Source: Antedon mediterranea
Taxonomy: Eukaryota; Echinodermata; Crinoidea; Comatulida; Antedonidae
DNA: 64,000 bases
Direction of reading: 5' to 3'
NCBI RefSeq assembly: GCF_964355755.1
Contig: NC_092676.1
Span: forward strand, 16,598,288-16,662,287
Part shown: positions 46,501 to 57,500 of the stretch, piece after piece
Position numbering within the stretch: the first letter of the stretch is position 1
Layout: every line of letters starts with the position of its first letter
The notes under the pieces: model-generated
The model's input: only the letters and a program-made list of their open reading frames with translations
Database searches by the model: none
What the model was told of the DNA's origin: nothing
Program-made: the position numbers and the translations under genes

Positions 46501-47768
46501 AATTTATGTTGGATATACATGCCGACACCTCTACCAACGCATTGTTGAACATAGTAGATGCTTAATAGGACAGCATTTAAAGGATCATAAAGTGATTGTT
46601 AATCCAAGTAAAATTAATTCATGTTTTAGTATACTTAGGAAATGCAAAAACAAATTCGACTGTCTTATCTATGAAATGTTGTACAGTATATCAGACAATT
46701 AAAACCTAGTCTGAATAAACAAAGTGACTCTGTAAAAGCTAAGCTTTTCATTTGACAGGATGTTAGACAATAGGTCTTTTGTTATTTAAACTTTGACCCT
46801 TGGCTTGTGCTATTTAATTAGTTGTTGTTTTATATTTTATTCATTGGACTTGATAATGACCCCATGATGGAGTCGAAACGTCGTTCTTTTTTAAGCGTTA
46901 TTTTTATATTAAATATTTATTTATTACTACTGATAGTGATAATAAAAAAACAGGCTTAATTTATAATATTAAAATAACAAATAAAACCCCGTAGTTTTCA
47001 AAATAATGACTAATCATGGCCTTTTTTTAATGAAAGATACATTATGACTCATTTTGCGCACCATATATATCCTACTGCTCGGACTGATTTTATCCAAGCC
47101 GGACCGGACAGGTTTTGGCAGCATTACATGGTCCCCCGGACTGATTTTTGCAGCCAAAACTGGTCCGCCGAATCAATTTTTTTTGGCCTGGACTGATTTT
47201 GGTGTAACAGAGTGGAGAGGGTAGGCACTACTAGTATCTAGGCCTGCCTAGCTAGTATTAGTAAGTAGGCCTATCCTACTACTATCTAGCTAGCTACAAA
47301 TTATTGATTACATATAGGCTAGCCTAGTCTGGGCTCCAGACGGAGTTTTGTCTTAATATTAGTAAAAATATAAATATTTTTGCACATATGGCGTTTCATA
47401 CATGTATTACTTGAGTTTGGATTTTCAGACAAAAATCGCGGTCGAAATAAAAACAAATAAATAAAAAAAAAAGACAATAAATACAGACTTGGGGCAAGTC
47501 TAAGGCTAGCCTAGCTAGGGTGCAGCCTGGCGGACTAGCCTAGCTAGCCATGGCATAGCCTACTAACTAACTAGGCTAGTTACTAGTTAGTTAGGCTATC
47601 TATTCTAGGGCCTAGCTAGGCTAAAGTAAAAGAGGTTTAATATTATTAAACTATAAATAAAAAGCATACTTATCGCCGGCATAGCATATTAGTAGACTTA
47701 CCTCTCCACTCTTTTGGAAAATAGCTTAAATTACAGTCGTTATTGTTTGTATCTAATTGAAGTTCCAT
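40552..47768 (-). CDS. FANCE: Fanconi anemia group E protein
   Basis: Nine minus-strand exons join in frame to 577 aa plus TAA: 47768-47702, 45819-45651, 44380-43621, 43275-43186, 42461-42318, 42128-41929, 41411-41339, 41004-40879 and 40656-40552. The length is close to the human protein (536 aa). Matches to human FANCE, by eye: an N-terminal helix pair (EPLWPDLLKALYQKEP; LPKIVLLPLLLQRNLVAFI), a long low-complexity middle encoded by the 760-nt exon 3, and C-terminal helical repeats (NPPSRQLVNASLTFSK, AVQNILIPVIQSDKF). The end is CAKFAKLLHTFVKKYGSQ then NETFLKKAVMSAIDRLN, corresponding to human YAKLMLTVMTKYQ and NTTFLRKSLKAALKHL. FANCE is a nuclear Fanconi core-complex subunit that binds FANCC and FANCD2 in interstrand-crosslink repair. 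The exon 2 donor (GTACGT) was chosen over GTTGTA because it fits the consensus. Introns hold several mobile elements. Confidence 0.93.
41636..41832. mobile_element. Truncated copy of the TTAA MITE (FANCE intron 6)
   Basis: Matches about 7925-8226: GCAGCAACTAGACGACGTCA, TAGGTAGTGCATTGTTTCTC and CATCTAAGACAAGGAATGAC in the same order, ending TGTAGGGAATTGGTCTTTA. The left half is missing. Confidence 0.7.
44666..45544. mobile_element. Possible piggyBac-like MITE (FANCE intron 2)
   Basis: TTAA at 44662-44665 is followed by CCCTCCTGTTCCCAGCGGC. The right end is GCCGCCCGTGGTACTAAGAG then GGTT and TTAA at 45545-45548. The inverted similarity is short but the TTAA flanks fit. The interior has two TAACGCCGCC words and no ORF. 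Confidence 0.45.
45951..46038. repeat. 45-bp tandem duplication (FANCE intron 1)
   Basis: GCCAAGCGTGGTGGGCTTGT followed by GATAAGGCTATGGCCTAGG occurs at 45951 and again at 45996. The word pattern hints at a decayed SINE head but no B-box is seen. Confidence 0.7.
46448..46905 (+). pseudogene. Penelope-like element 3' fragment (GIY-YIG endonuclease)
   Basis: The frame at 46490-46702 reads CDAIYVGYTCRHLYQRIVEH, then IGQHLKD, then FSILRKCKNKFDCLIYEML. This is the GIY-YIG-type endonuclease end of Penelope-like elements, with IYVGYT standing for the Y-x-G core. After a frameshift, LKPSLNKQSDSVKAKLF ends the ORF near 46757. The 3' region has GATGGAGTCGAAACGTCG, a sequence typical of Penelope ends. 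It is 5'-truncated and lies in FANCE intron 1. Confidence 0.75.
46960..47690. other. Low-complexity intron sequence rich in taggctagcc words
   Basis: Repeated CCGGACTGATTTT words at about 47080-47200, then tracts of TAGGCCTA/CTAGCTAGG to about 47620. No coding or RNA signal. Lies in FANCE intron 1, next to exon 1. Confidence 0.6.
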
Positions 47769-47769
47769 T

Positions 47770-47999
47770 CCTTTTCAACGTTGACGTGTGGCACTGCTGG
47801 CACATGTTGTTAAAAGAAATAAACAAACCTATGTGTGACGAGCGTGTGATGTAATTGGCTTATTATTATTCTCTCTAAAAAAAGAAGGGCGGATCGGATA
47901 GGTTTATATGTTGGGCTGCGCGCGCACCATCATCTGGGTTTGGTCGTCGACGTCGTTGGTGGTGTTTTTCGCGCGGGGATTTTTGAATTGATGAAGAAG
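47770..47999. promoter_or_regulatory. Candidate bidirectional FANCE/NCAPH2 promoter
   Basis: This is the segment just upstream of the FANCE start. It contains ATTGG at 47854-47858 (CCAAT on the FANCE strand), GGGCGG at 47887-47892, a CpG-rich GCTGCGCGCGCACC at about 47916-47929 and TTTTTCGCGCGGGG at 47965-47978, an E2F-type site. A donor-like GAAG|GTAGGC at 47999/48000 on the + strand could end a noncoding first exon of NCAPH2, but this is not proven. Both genes act in S/G2-M genome maintenance, consistent with E2F control (inference). Confidence 0.45.
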
Positions 48000-48603
48000 G
48001 TAGGCCTAGCCTAGAGTAATAATGATTTTATTTTATTTACAATAGGATATTTAATATACTGAAGTCTGCCTAGGCAAGGTGTAAAATAATAATCTGCAAT
48101 GGTTGGAATATCAATCATAGCAGGCTAGCTAGGCCTAGGCTAGTACTAGCGGCCCTAGTACAGTAGGCCTAGTAGGCGGTGTGTGACCGAAACGGCCGCC
48201 GACTGAAACGGCTGCCAACATTTTCTATGGGACGCCAATACCGCTGAAGCTTCAACAAGCCAATGCAGTATTATAAACGTACAGTAAAGCCTATGAAACC
48301 ACGATGGAGGGACAAATAAATGAAACCAACCATCCAATATATGTTTAAGAATAAAATCAAAGAATAAACTGTTAAACATATTTTTTAGTTAAGTTTTTAT
48401 TAAAATAATGTTTTTTAATTTATAATAATTCACCATTCTAAATTTATTTAACGTATTCAAACAAATAGGCCTACTCTTAATATCAATTATTGAAGTTGAA
48501 ATAGGCAAAACAGTCGGCGGCCGTTTTTAATAATAATTAATAATAATATATTTAATGTAATGTAAAATAAAAATAATGATAATTAAAAACATCTAGGCCT
48601 ATT

Positions 48604-51574
48604 AGTCCAGTCCCTAAGGGGAGAAAAAGGGGTGGGATGTTACCAGACTGGATACAAATTTTTCAGTATAGCAGTTTGGTAGAGTATAGTGTGGAGATGC
48701 CAAAACAAAGTTACTGGAAATCTGATTTGACCTCTGTGACCTCTGACCTCAATTTTTATATTTTTCTATTATATAACTAAAAATCGCCATATCTTGACAA
48801 CGCATGGACATTTTACATTTATTTTTTTTTTCAAAATGCTTGGAAGATATATATTTATATTCGCTATAATGAAAAAAATTGTACAAAAATGGCCGCAAAG
48901 GCTTTATTTTTCAGTTTGACCTTTGACCTTGATTGCCTAATATCTCAATAACACGCAATCTCAGAGATTTGAGAATGGGCTCAAAATGTTAAGAAAATAA
49001 ATCTAATATTTAGTCTAATAGAAACTTTTTTCAAAAAATTACCATAAATTAAGCTTTTTTGACCCTTGACCTCTAATGTTTGAATATGTCAATATCTCGG
49101 TAACTATTTGTCCTAAAAAGTTCAGTTTGGTGTCAAATTGTTTAGAATATACACATTTATATTTGCTCTAACAAAATATTTTGTCAGAATTCAATTGGAA
49201 ATGTCATTTTGAGCTATGACCCATCGTTTTGCATATATTTAGCAATTAATAATCTATAAAAAGAGATCGAGAGAGGGGAGGGGGTTGGGGTGGATGGAGA
49301 GACACATATTTTTGTTACATGTTACACAAATGTTAAACTCTGTCTACACTATAACATTTTTATGCGACAAAAAAATGTGATGTGCCCATATATGGACACG
49401 ATGAATGACATATCACTACCATATTTGGGCACATCACACCTTTTTTGTTAAACTAGTTTATAGTGTAGACAAACATGTAAAAAATATGTGTCTCTCCATC
49501 ACCCCAACCACCTCCCCCTCTCTCGCTTTTCCAATGCTACTGCATGCATCTATACACATCAAAATGGCCGGAATTGTACTGGAAAGTTTTTAGCTACATT
49601 TGAAAATAAGTCCCAGAAGATGGGTGTATTGTAATGTTATCAGAATTATGGCAATTGTTTGTAATGGGAAAGTTTTAAAACTACATTTGAAATATTTGCT
49701 AATAATATCACATGCTATTAAAGATATACTTATTTTCCCCCTGACAAAAGTAATTTTGACAAATATTTTTGTTGAATATGCAATTTTAATGTCACACATA
49801 ATAGTTTCACCAAAAATTGGATTGAAAAAACATGATATAGTGCATACCCAAAAAAACTGTAATTCAAAGCAAAAAATAGGCTGGAAGTCAATGTGATTTT
49901 GGTTAAATTAACTGTTTATTTTGTCTTTAAAGTGATATTTACTCTATTTTTTAGATTAGCTCTTTGATTAAACACCTCTTCCAATGCAGTGAAGATCTTA
50001 AGTGTTGCCTTGTCTTACTAATCTTTCTTAACTTCTCTTTGAACGATCGTAATCAATATTTGTTGAGGTATAATATTTCCCTCTAATATATGGTAATGCC
50101 TGTTTTATTGAGTCAAATGCTTTCTGATAATCTCTAAATCAAAGATTTGGTGATATTCATTTCCTTTTTATTTTAGTTGATTGACAAACTGTATAAGATG
50201 GTCCTACTGTATAAAGCCTTATATATTGGTTTATTTACTTCTAGTCGGTCTCTGATTTTGGTTTTTGATTACTTTTGTAAATTATTTGTGTACATGTTAT
50301 AATGTTCGTTTGGTTGGTAATGGTTGATGTCAGTTTTGTCATGTTTTTGTGGATTAAAGTATAATTATTATTGCTTCTCTTAATTTCTTCTGGTTTCAAA
50401 GATTTTGTTGTATAGTGTTATGAGCTGGATGTGTTATTGCCTCATCAAGCCAAGATGGTAATTTTGACTGCTCACTGGTTTGTTTTCCTTTTATATTCCA
50501 CTACAGTATGTTCTTGAAAAGAAATCAGCTTTGTAATTAATTTGTCTTTGATCCTTTTCAGATTTCTAATATTTTAAACATATGTTTTTCTTTTCTTCGC
50601 TTTTTCCTCACTGTTTCAAACATTTTATTTTTTCAGCATACTTCAAGCAATTAATTGATAATTAGGTCATATGTTTTATGAGTATCAAATCGTATTGGTT
50701 AATTCTTCTTTTCTTTCTTTAAGATCCTGATTTTCTTTCTTTTTTTAAAATGTTATTTAACTTTTAAGTTTATCTAATTTTTTGTTGATATTAAGTGTTG
50801 CTCTTACGGTGTAGGCCTACCATGCGATGGAATTATATATTGAAATTAAATTAAACATTAAGTTTTAAGAAAATTGTAAAAGGCTAAATAGGATATTGAA
50901 TGTAGTTCTGGTCCATTAAATCTATATTTTAGGTATATTATTATAAGTATGACACACGCACGCTTAACAGTATATCCTGGTCATACCTCAAACTGGCATT
51001 TCCAGTAAAAATATGATAACGTCTTCTATTAGAGCTAATATAAATGTTTACATTTTGAACATTTTGACACCAAGTTGAACTTTTTATGACATTTGGTTAC
51101 AGAGATACAGACATATTTAAACATTAAAGGTCAAAGGTCAGTAAATTACATTTCCTGTGGATTTGGAAGAACATGTTTAATTAGAGTATATATAAATATG
51201 TATGCTCTTAACAATTTGAAACAAATTTCAAGAAATTTTGATCAGTAGTTATTGAGATATAGTAAGCCGAGGTCAAAGGTCAAAACATTAAGAAATTACA
51301 TTTCCGGTCGTTTTTTTGGAAAAAGTTCTATTAGAGCGAATATAAATATGTACCCTCTGATCTATTTGACACCAATATCATTTCAATTGTCAAACCCGTT
51401 GCAGAGATATGGCTGTTTAAGATAGAAATATAAAAATTGAGGTCAGAGGTCACAGAGGTCAAATCAGATTTCCAGTAACTTTGTTTTGGTATCTCCATAT
51501 CATGTTCTATCAACATTCCAAAGGGCACACTTGTATCCACTATGGTAACATCATTTCCCCTTAGGGACTGGACT
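48604..51574. mobile_element. Inner foldback element, TA-flanked, rich in AGGTCA repeats
   Basis: The ends GTCCAGTCCCTAAGGGG and CCCCTTAGGGACTGGAC lie between TA dinucleotides. Arms of about 600 bp are mirrored (CAAAACAAAGTTACTGGAAA at 48702; TTTCCAGTAACTTTGTTTTG at 51468). The arms contain many TGACCTTTGACC/AGGTCAAAGGTCA motifs. A secondary palindrome (about 49262-49530) surrounds MITE family A copy 4. The centre (about 49900-50930) is T-rich with no ORF. Confidence 0.7.
49336..49475. mobile_element. MITE family A, copy 4 (nested)
   Basis: Family ends AACTCTGTCTACACTATAAC and AACTAGTTTATAGTGTAGAC, with the core GTGATGTGCCCATATATGGA. It lies at the centre of a palindrome made from GGTTGGGGTGGATGGAGAGA and its mirror. 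Confidence 0.75.
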
Positions 51575-51806
51575 ATATCTGTTAATATTTATTAAGTCAC
51601 ATACGTCTAAAGTCATTTCAATCGGAAAAAAAAGTAAAACAATTGTATTAAACCCCACGTCGTTTTGATTAACACGTTGTATGACAAACGGCACACGCAG
51701 AGTTTCATACATTCAATTGTGTTTTAATTGGCGGCCGTTTCAGTCGGCGGCCGTTTCGGCTGTAAACCCCTAGTAGGCTAGGGCTCCTAGCTAGAGTCTA
51801 GGAGCC

Positions 51807-53210
51807 GGGTGTCACGAAACCTAAGACCACGAAAGCTAAGACCCCCTAAGACCTAAGATCACGAAAGCTAAGACCCAAGACCTAAGATTACAAATATTTA
51901 TCTTTCGCACCTGCCTTGTATTTTAACTCCCAACATTTATTCTGAATACCACACCTTAGAATTGGCACTTTCATGAAAAAGAATCACATAAAAAGTAACA
52001 AATACATTTTTAAATTGATGATTTTACAGACGTTTTTCTCGCACACAAAATGACTAGCCTACTACAGCACACTAGAAGTAGGCCTACCCCATGTTCAATG
52101 TTTTTGTTTCTATGGAACGTCAACAGAGCAAAAATTATATAGAGGGCTGAAAACTCTGTGGAGTCCATCTACAGTGTGGATGGAACAATGTAAAATTAAA
52201 ATTGTAATGATAATAGTATAATCATGCAAGTACGAAGAAATAAATACTGGCAAATAAATTTTAACTTAAAAATTAAAAAAGTAAAAAAATAAAAGTTTTT
52301 TTTGTTTCGTTTTCTTTCTGTTTTTATACTTGTACTATTATTGTTGCTCTTTTGGCGCTCCATAGAAACAAAAACATTGAGCATGGGGAGCTCGAGGAGT
52401 TACATTACAGTATACAAAGAAACACGTCTGTAAAATCAGGATGGGAAAGGATTTATTTATTTGTTATTATGTGTTTCTCCTTCTGAAAGTACTTATAAGT
52501 CCTAATTTAAAGTGTGGTATTCAGGATAAAGTTATAATCAAGCAAGTACGAAGAAATAAATACTGGCAAATAAATTTTAACTTAAAAATTAAAAAAGTAA
52601 AAAAATAAAAGTTTTTTTTGTTTCGTTTTCTTTCTGTTTTTATCACTTGTACTATTATTGTTGCTCTTTTGGCGCTCCATAGAAACAAAAACATTGAGCA
52701 TCATATGGGGAGCTCGAGGAGTTACATTACAGTATACAAAGAAACACGTCTGTAAAATCAGGATGGGAAAGGATTTATTTATTTGTTATTATGTGTTTCT
52801 CCTTCTGAAAGTACTTATAAGTCCTAATTTTAAAGTGTGGTATTCAGGATAAAGTTAGTCAACAAATTTGGAGTCAAAATACAAGAAAGGCAGGTGCGTA
52901 AGAAAAACATCCTCTGAACCAACACATTGGAGTAAATATATACCAACAAACAACCCGTCAAGTTTGTTTGTTGTAAAGAAAAAATATACATTTACTCAAC
53001 GGGCGAAAATAATGTGAGTTTATCTATGTTTTGCGGTAGTATTAAATTATATTTATGGTAATAAATGAAACCTACTGTGTTTAAAATTATGTATGGATAA
53101 ACAAGTATTGTTTTTAAGCTGTAGTATATCTTAGAATTTGTAATCTTAGGTCTTGGGTCTTAGCTTTCGTGATCTTAGGTCTTAGGGGGTCTTAGGTTTC
53201 GTGACACCTG
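51807..53210. mobile_element. Second Mutator-like element, 10-bp TSD
   Basis: Inverted ends GGTGTCACGAAACCTAAGAC and GTCTTAGGTTTCGTGACACC continue with CTAAGATCACGAAAGCTAAG. TCTAGGAGCC is duplicated exactly at 51797-51806 and 53211-53220. The interior holds a tandem duplication of about 317 bp (starts near 52221 and 52536, ends about 52857). No transposase ORF. Confidence 0.8.
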
Positions 53211-53220
53211 TCTAGGAGCC

Positions 53221-54551
53221 CTAGCCTACTAGGCTAGTACTAGACTAGGCCTCTAAACTAAGGCCTACTAGGCCCTAGGCTAGCCTAGGCGCTAATGCAG
53301 TCTCGTACCCACCCCTTAAAATTACTCAAAATCTTCATCCAACCTAGCCTAGCCTACTCACGAGTTGTCTACAACATCCTGCAATCATAAAATTGTAAAA
53401 ATTCGATATTTTTTAAAATGTTTAATCAATTAATACTGAGCACCCTTCAGAAATACATCGCCAGCTTTAGCTTCGCGAAAATCATCGCTATAAATATTTC
53501 GAAAAAAAGTGGGTCATTTTGAAGTATCATAATAGTTATTAACTTTCACCAAAAATTAGTCGAAAAAAAAATCATTTAACTGAAATACAGACGTTTTTTT
53601 GTTCTAAAAATAATGACTTCCAGTCAAAGTTTTCGATTAAAACATATCTCATAATGCAACGGGCTTGTTTGACTACTCTGTATACATAATCATAAAACTT
53701 CCTCGCGATCTGTGTGAAAACACCTTCTCAACCGTAACGAGTTGTAAACGTCCTAATTAGCATCATGCATAAGCATACTCATGGTTAGAAATCTTTGTTT
53801 ACCTTCGCTCGCGACGATTTTCCAGAAGAAATGTAATCAAATTAATTCTGTTAATTAGGTAAACTTGATGTTTTTGGCTTGAATTTCTGACTTAAAGTGA
53901 ATAACTTTAATATTACTTCAATGATAATATCCAATTTAAATATAGAATATTTTGACCTTCATTTTTTGTGTTTCAAGGGACAATACATCTTTAAGTTTTT
54001 AGTAAATTTGATCATTATATGCGGATGGTTGTCCGTTAAAGAGTTCCGAATTTTGAAGTAAATCTAAGTTATTTCTGTTGGTTACGCTTCGTGGCACGGC
54101 ATTATTTGTTTATATTTCGTGAAACAGGCGTGTATTATCCGTATGGCCTAGATAGGTTAGTTTGACAGTATTTTTTATTTAATGATGATATGAAGAACCT
54201 GACATGATCAAACCAACAGTATTAATGTAATGTAGGGAGTTTGAAATTTGCGACGACCTACTGTAGCTAGGAAAAAGCAATAAGTTCAGGTCAATCAATG
54301 TGTTATCTGTCGTCACCCTCTGAAACCAACAAAACTGTGTCGAGGTTATAAGCAAAGAAGCACATCCCAACTTCCCTGCATGTGCACAAAGATTTGACAT
54401 GACCTTAGAGATCATCATCATCGATCATACAGTATTCGAATCAAAAGCTCCCTAAACAGGATTGTGTTGTGTATTACTGTACAATTCAATAAACTTATTT
54501 ATTAATTGATTTTATTGTAAAATATTTAGGAATCTCTAGTTCAGTTTTAAA
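53221..54551. other. Upstream region of NCAPH2, no feature recognised
   Basis: Starts with TAGGCCTA-type low complexity and then becomes AT-rich. An acceptor-like ATATTTAG at 54523-54530 or CTCTAG at 54534-54539 precedes the NCAPH2 start and suggests a spliced 5' UTR. No TATA-like core promoter was identified with confidence. Confidence 0.5.
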
Positions 54552-57500
54552 ATGTCACAAGGAGAACTTGAAAAACGATTTTCACATTTCCTGCAACCAA
54601 TCAGAGACTTGACAAAGAACTGGGAAGTGGATGTCGCTGCGGAGCTTAGAGAATATCTTCAAGAGGTATGAACCCTGTTTTGAATTAATACCACTAAAGC
54701 TTGGTTCCCATTTGGACGCAATGTAACATTGTAACACATTGAGTTGACCAATCATAATGGACAGTTCGAATAATCAATTGTGTCATTATTGGTCAGATTA
54801 TTTATTCGGAATAGTCTTGCATTGTTTCCAAGTGGAAGCAAGTATATTGTAACTACAGTATAAGAATCTCAAGAACAAAATAATTCCTTTGCATGGTAAT
54901 ATTCTGTGCCAAGGTACAGTAATGTTTGGTTCCTTGATCCATGCTAAAGTAAAAGAACTATTCAGTCATGAGAGAATTTTAGTCAAAAAGATGTAGCTCT
55001 CTGTTGTAGAACTTTCTAATTGGTCAAACCTTTCTACAGTATGTTTATGTCTACAAACTGATCATTTTAAAGACAATTTTCAGACTCTTAACACTGGCAG
55101 TGCAAACTTCAGAAAGAATGGAATATGACAGTGGCTTGCTCTTTCGATAATTGGTGATTTTATTTTATTGTTACAATAGTATATTGCTGAATATATTGGG
55201 TTTGCTTAATTTTTCATTCAGATTGAAACAATCAAAATATCTTTTGATGGAGGAGCAACTACAATGAACTTTGCTGAAGCAGCTTTGTTGATTCAAGGCT
55301 CTGCATGTGTATACAGTAAGAAAGTAGAATACCTCTACAGTCTTGTTTACCAGACTTTAGACTTGTTGGCCAATAGACGGTAAGTGAAACAAATAATAAA
55401 TGCATACAGAAGGCAAGAGGCTGAATTCATGTTAGGCATAGAATTCCAATTCTAATCAGTTTCACGGTTATTAAAAGAAAGTTTCATGCTCTACGAATGG
55501 AAAACCATCTTGGACATAACTTTAGATGTTACGTTAAGCTTTAAATTAAGATATCATTATATTTTGTACAACCCCGTCAATTTGACAACAGGACACTGAG
55601 CTTGTCTTTCTAAGATAGGAAATTGTTATAGTCATTAGATCTTATGTCTGGCTGCAACAAATACCAACAATACTGTACTATGTACATATTCTCTGCATCA
55701 CAGGGTGTCTGTTAAGGGGCGGGGAACTGATCGTGTCGCAACCACAGATATACCCTTTGATCTCCGGAGATCAACATGCTATTGTTAGATTCCCTTGGTA
55801 CAACTAGAAAAAGTTTGATAAATGCTAGTGGATAATGTTGTGTCCAGAATCTTTTGTGCTTATTGTACATTATATATTCTGTATGTTTTTTACAATAGTT
55901 TCAAATAAAACAAGTTTATGATATTATATTGATGTTTATTTTATAGAAAGCAACAATTACCAAGTTCAATAGACAAAGAAGGCAATGATAAAGATGTTTC
56001 AGTTGCAGGTAGAAATGCTGATCAAGAGGTACAGTACACAACACCTTTTATTTTCAACCTTGAGTTTACCTTGGTGGTATTTGTGTAAAAGAGGTATTAG
56101 ACGGAGTGTTTATTAGCTTCTGATTGCAAAAATAGCTGATTATCCAATTGCTATTATAACCAATTTTAGGCAAATTGCCAAGGATAACCACAAGTGAACT
56201 CAATCAACGTCCTTCTCTCAAAGTTGACTCTCCTGTTCACACTACAAACATATATACAAGATGCTCTACATAAACAAAGACTAATTACAAATCTTTGGGA
56301 GTGGAGTTGCAAATCGTCATGAGAAAAAACCCTGACATATGACAGGACTTAACCCCGGGACCCTTAGATTGGTAGCCAAGCATCATAGCCACCAAGCCAC
56401 AACTTCACTCAACATACATTGCGTGGCACAAAGTGGTATTTGTCGCAGCAAAACATAAGATCAAAGGAATGTTACAAGTTCCTATCTGGAAAGGCGAGCT
56501 CAGTGCCATGTTGTTAGATTGCCTTGCTATAACTGCCTTTTTATGCTACAGTATACCAATCTTTAACCAATCCTGCGTCTTACTATGGATTACAATGGAC
56601 TAACTATAGTATTAATCATCCTATTTGACATGAACTCAACATTTAAATTTATAACACACATGAGTAGATTTGATTAGGTCACATGATATTCAGTACCTCT
56701 TCATGAAAAACTTGCATCATCAATTGTACAATTTTGGTATATGCCCTGTTTTTGAGAATGAGAAACCATGTGCGAAACAAGACTACTGTAGGCTGCTGAT
56801 CGATTGTGTGAAAATCAACATGTAGTGTGCGCCATCTAAATTGTTCTAATCCACATCCAAAATTGGAGAGCTGTCTTCTAAAATGGTTTAGACCTTCGTC
56901 TAGCTTCTCGTTGAAAGTTGGGTGTGCTAAAAAAGCTCATGAAAGTTTTACATTGTGTAGTGTAGTCGAACAAATAATTTCATTTTGTGAAAGATAAAAT
57001 GTTCCATACAATTATTTGTACCATAATGTGTTATATATTCGTGTAATCGAATAAATAATTTAATTTTGTGGAAGATGAAATTGAATGTACCACACAATTA
57101 CTTTGTAGCCTACCATAATGTTTTATATCCGTGTAATCGAACAAATAATTCCATTTTGTGAAAGATGAAATGTTCCATACAATTATTTGTACCATTGCAT
57201 TCATAAACTTCATTATTTGCATATTGCTTGCAATTGACATTAGGAAGTATTTTAGTATAGTTTAATCTATTGACATGTTCTTTTATTTCAAGTTTCTTCT
57301 ATTGGATGATATTCAAGATTCTAACAATGTCAATATGAAAACAACTGATCAAAACGACAACGTAAGTGTTTGGAGTATTTATTAAGAAACAATGTATTTG
57401 ATTTGATTGTGTTTTACATTTCAAATGACACACAGTACATATAAATGTAATTAGACCTCCAGTTTTATTTACCACAAGTCCTGAATTACATTCAATATTT

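Larger units (their letters stand above)
48178..51768. mobile_element. Mutator-like element, 10-bp TSD, with nested foldback
   Basis: The ends GACCGAAACGGCCGCCGACT and AGTCGGCGGCCGTTTCGGC are mirrored. The flanks carry an exact 10-bp duplication, CCTAGTAGGC, at 48168-48177 and 51769-51778. A 9-11-bp TSD is characteristic of Mutator-like elements. No transposase was seen; the interior is mostly the inner element 48604-51574. Confidence 0.75.
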
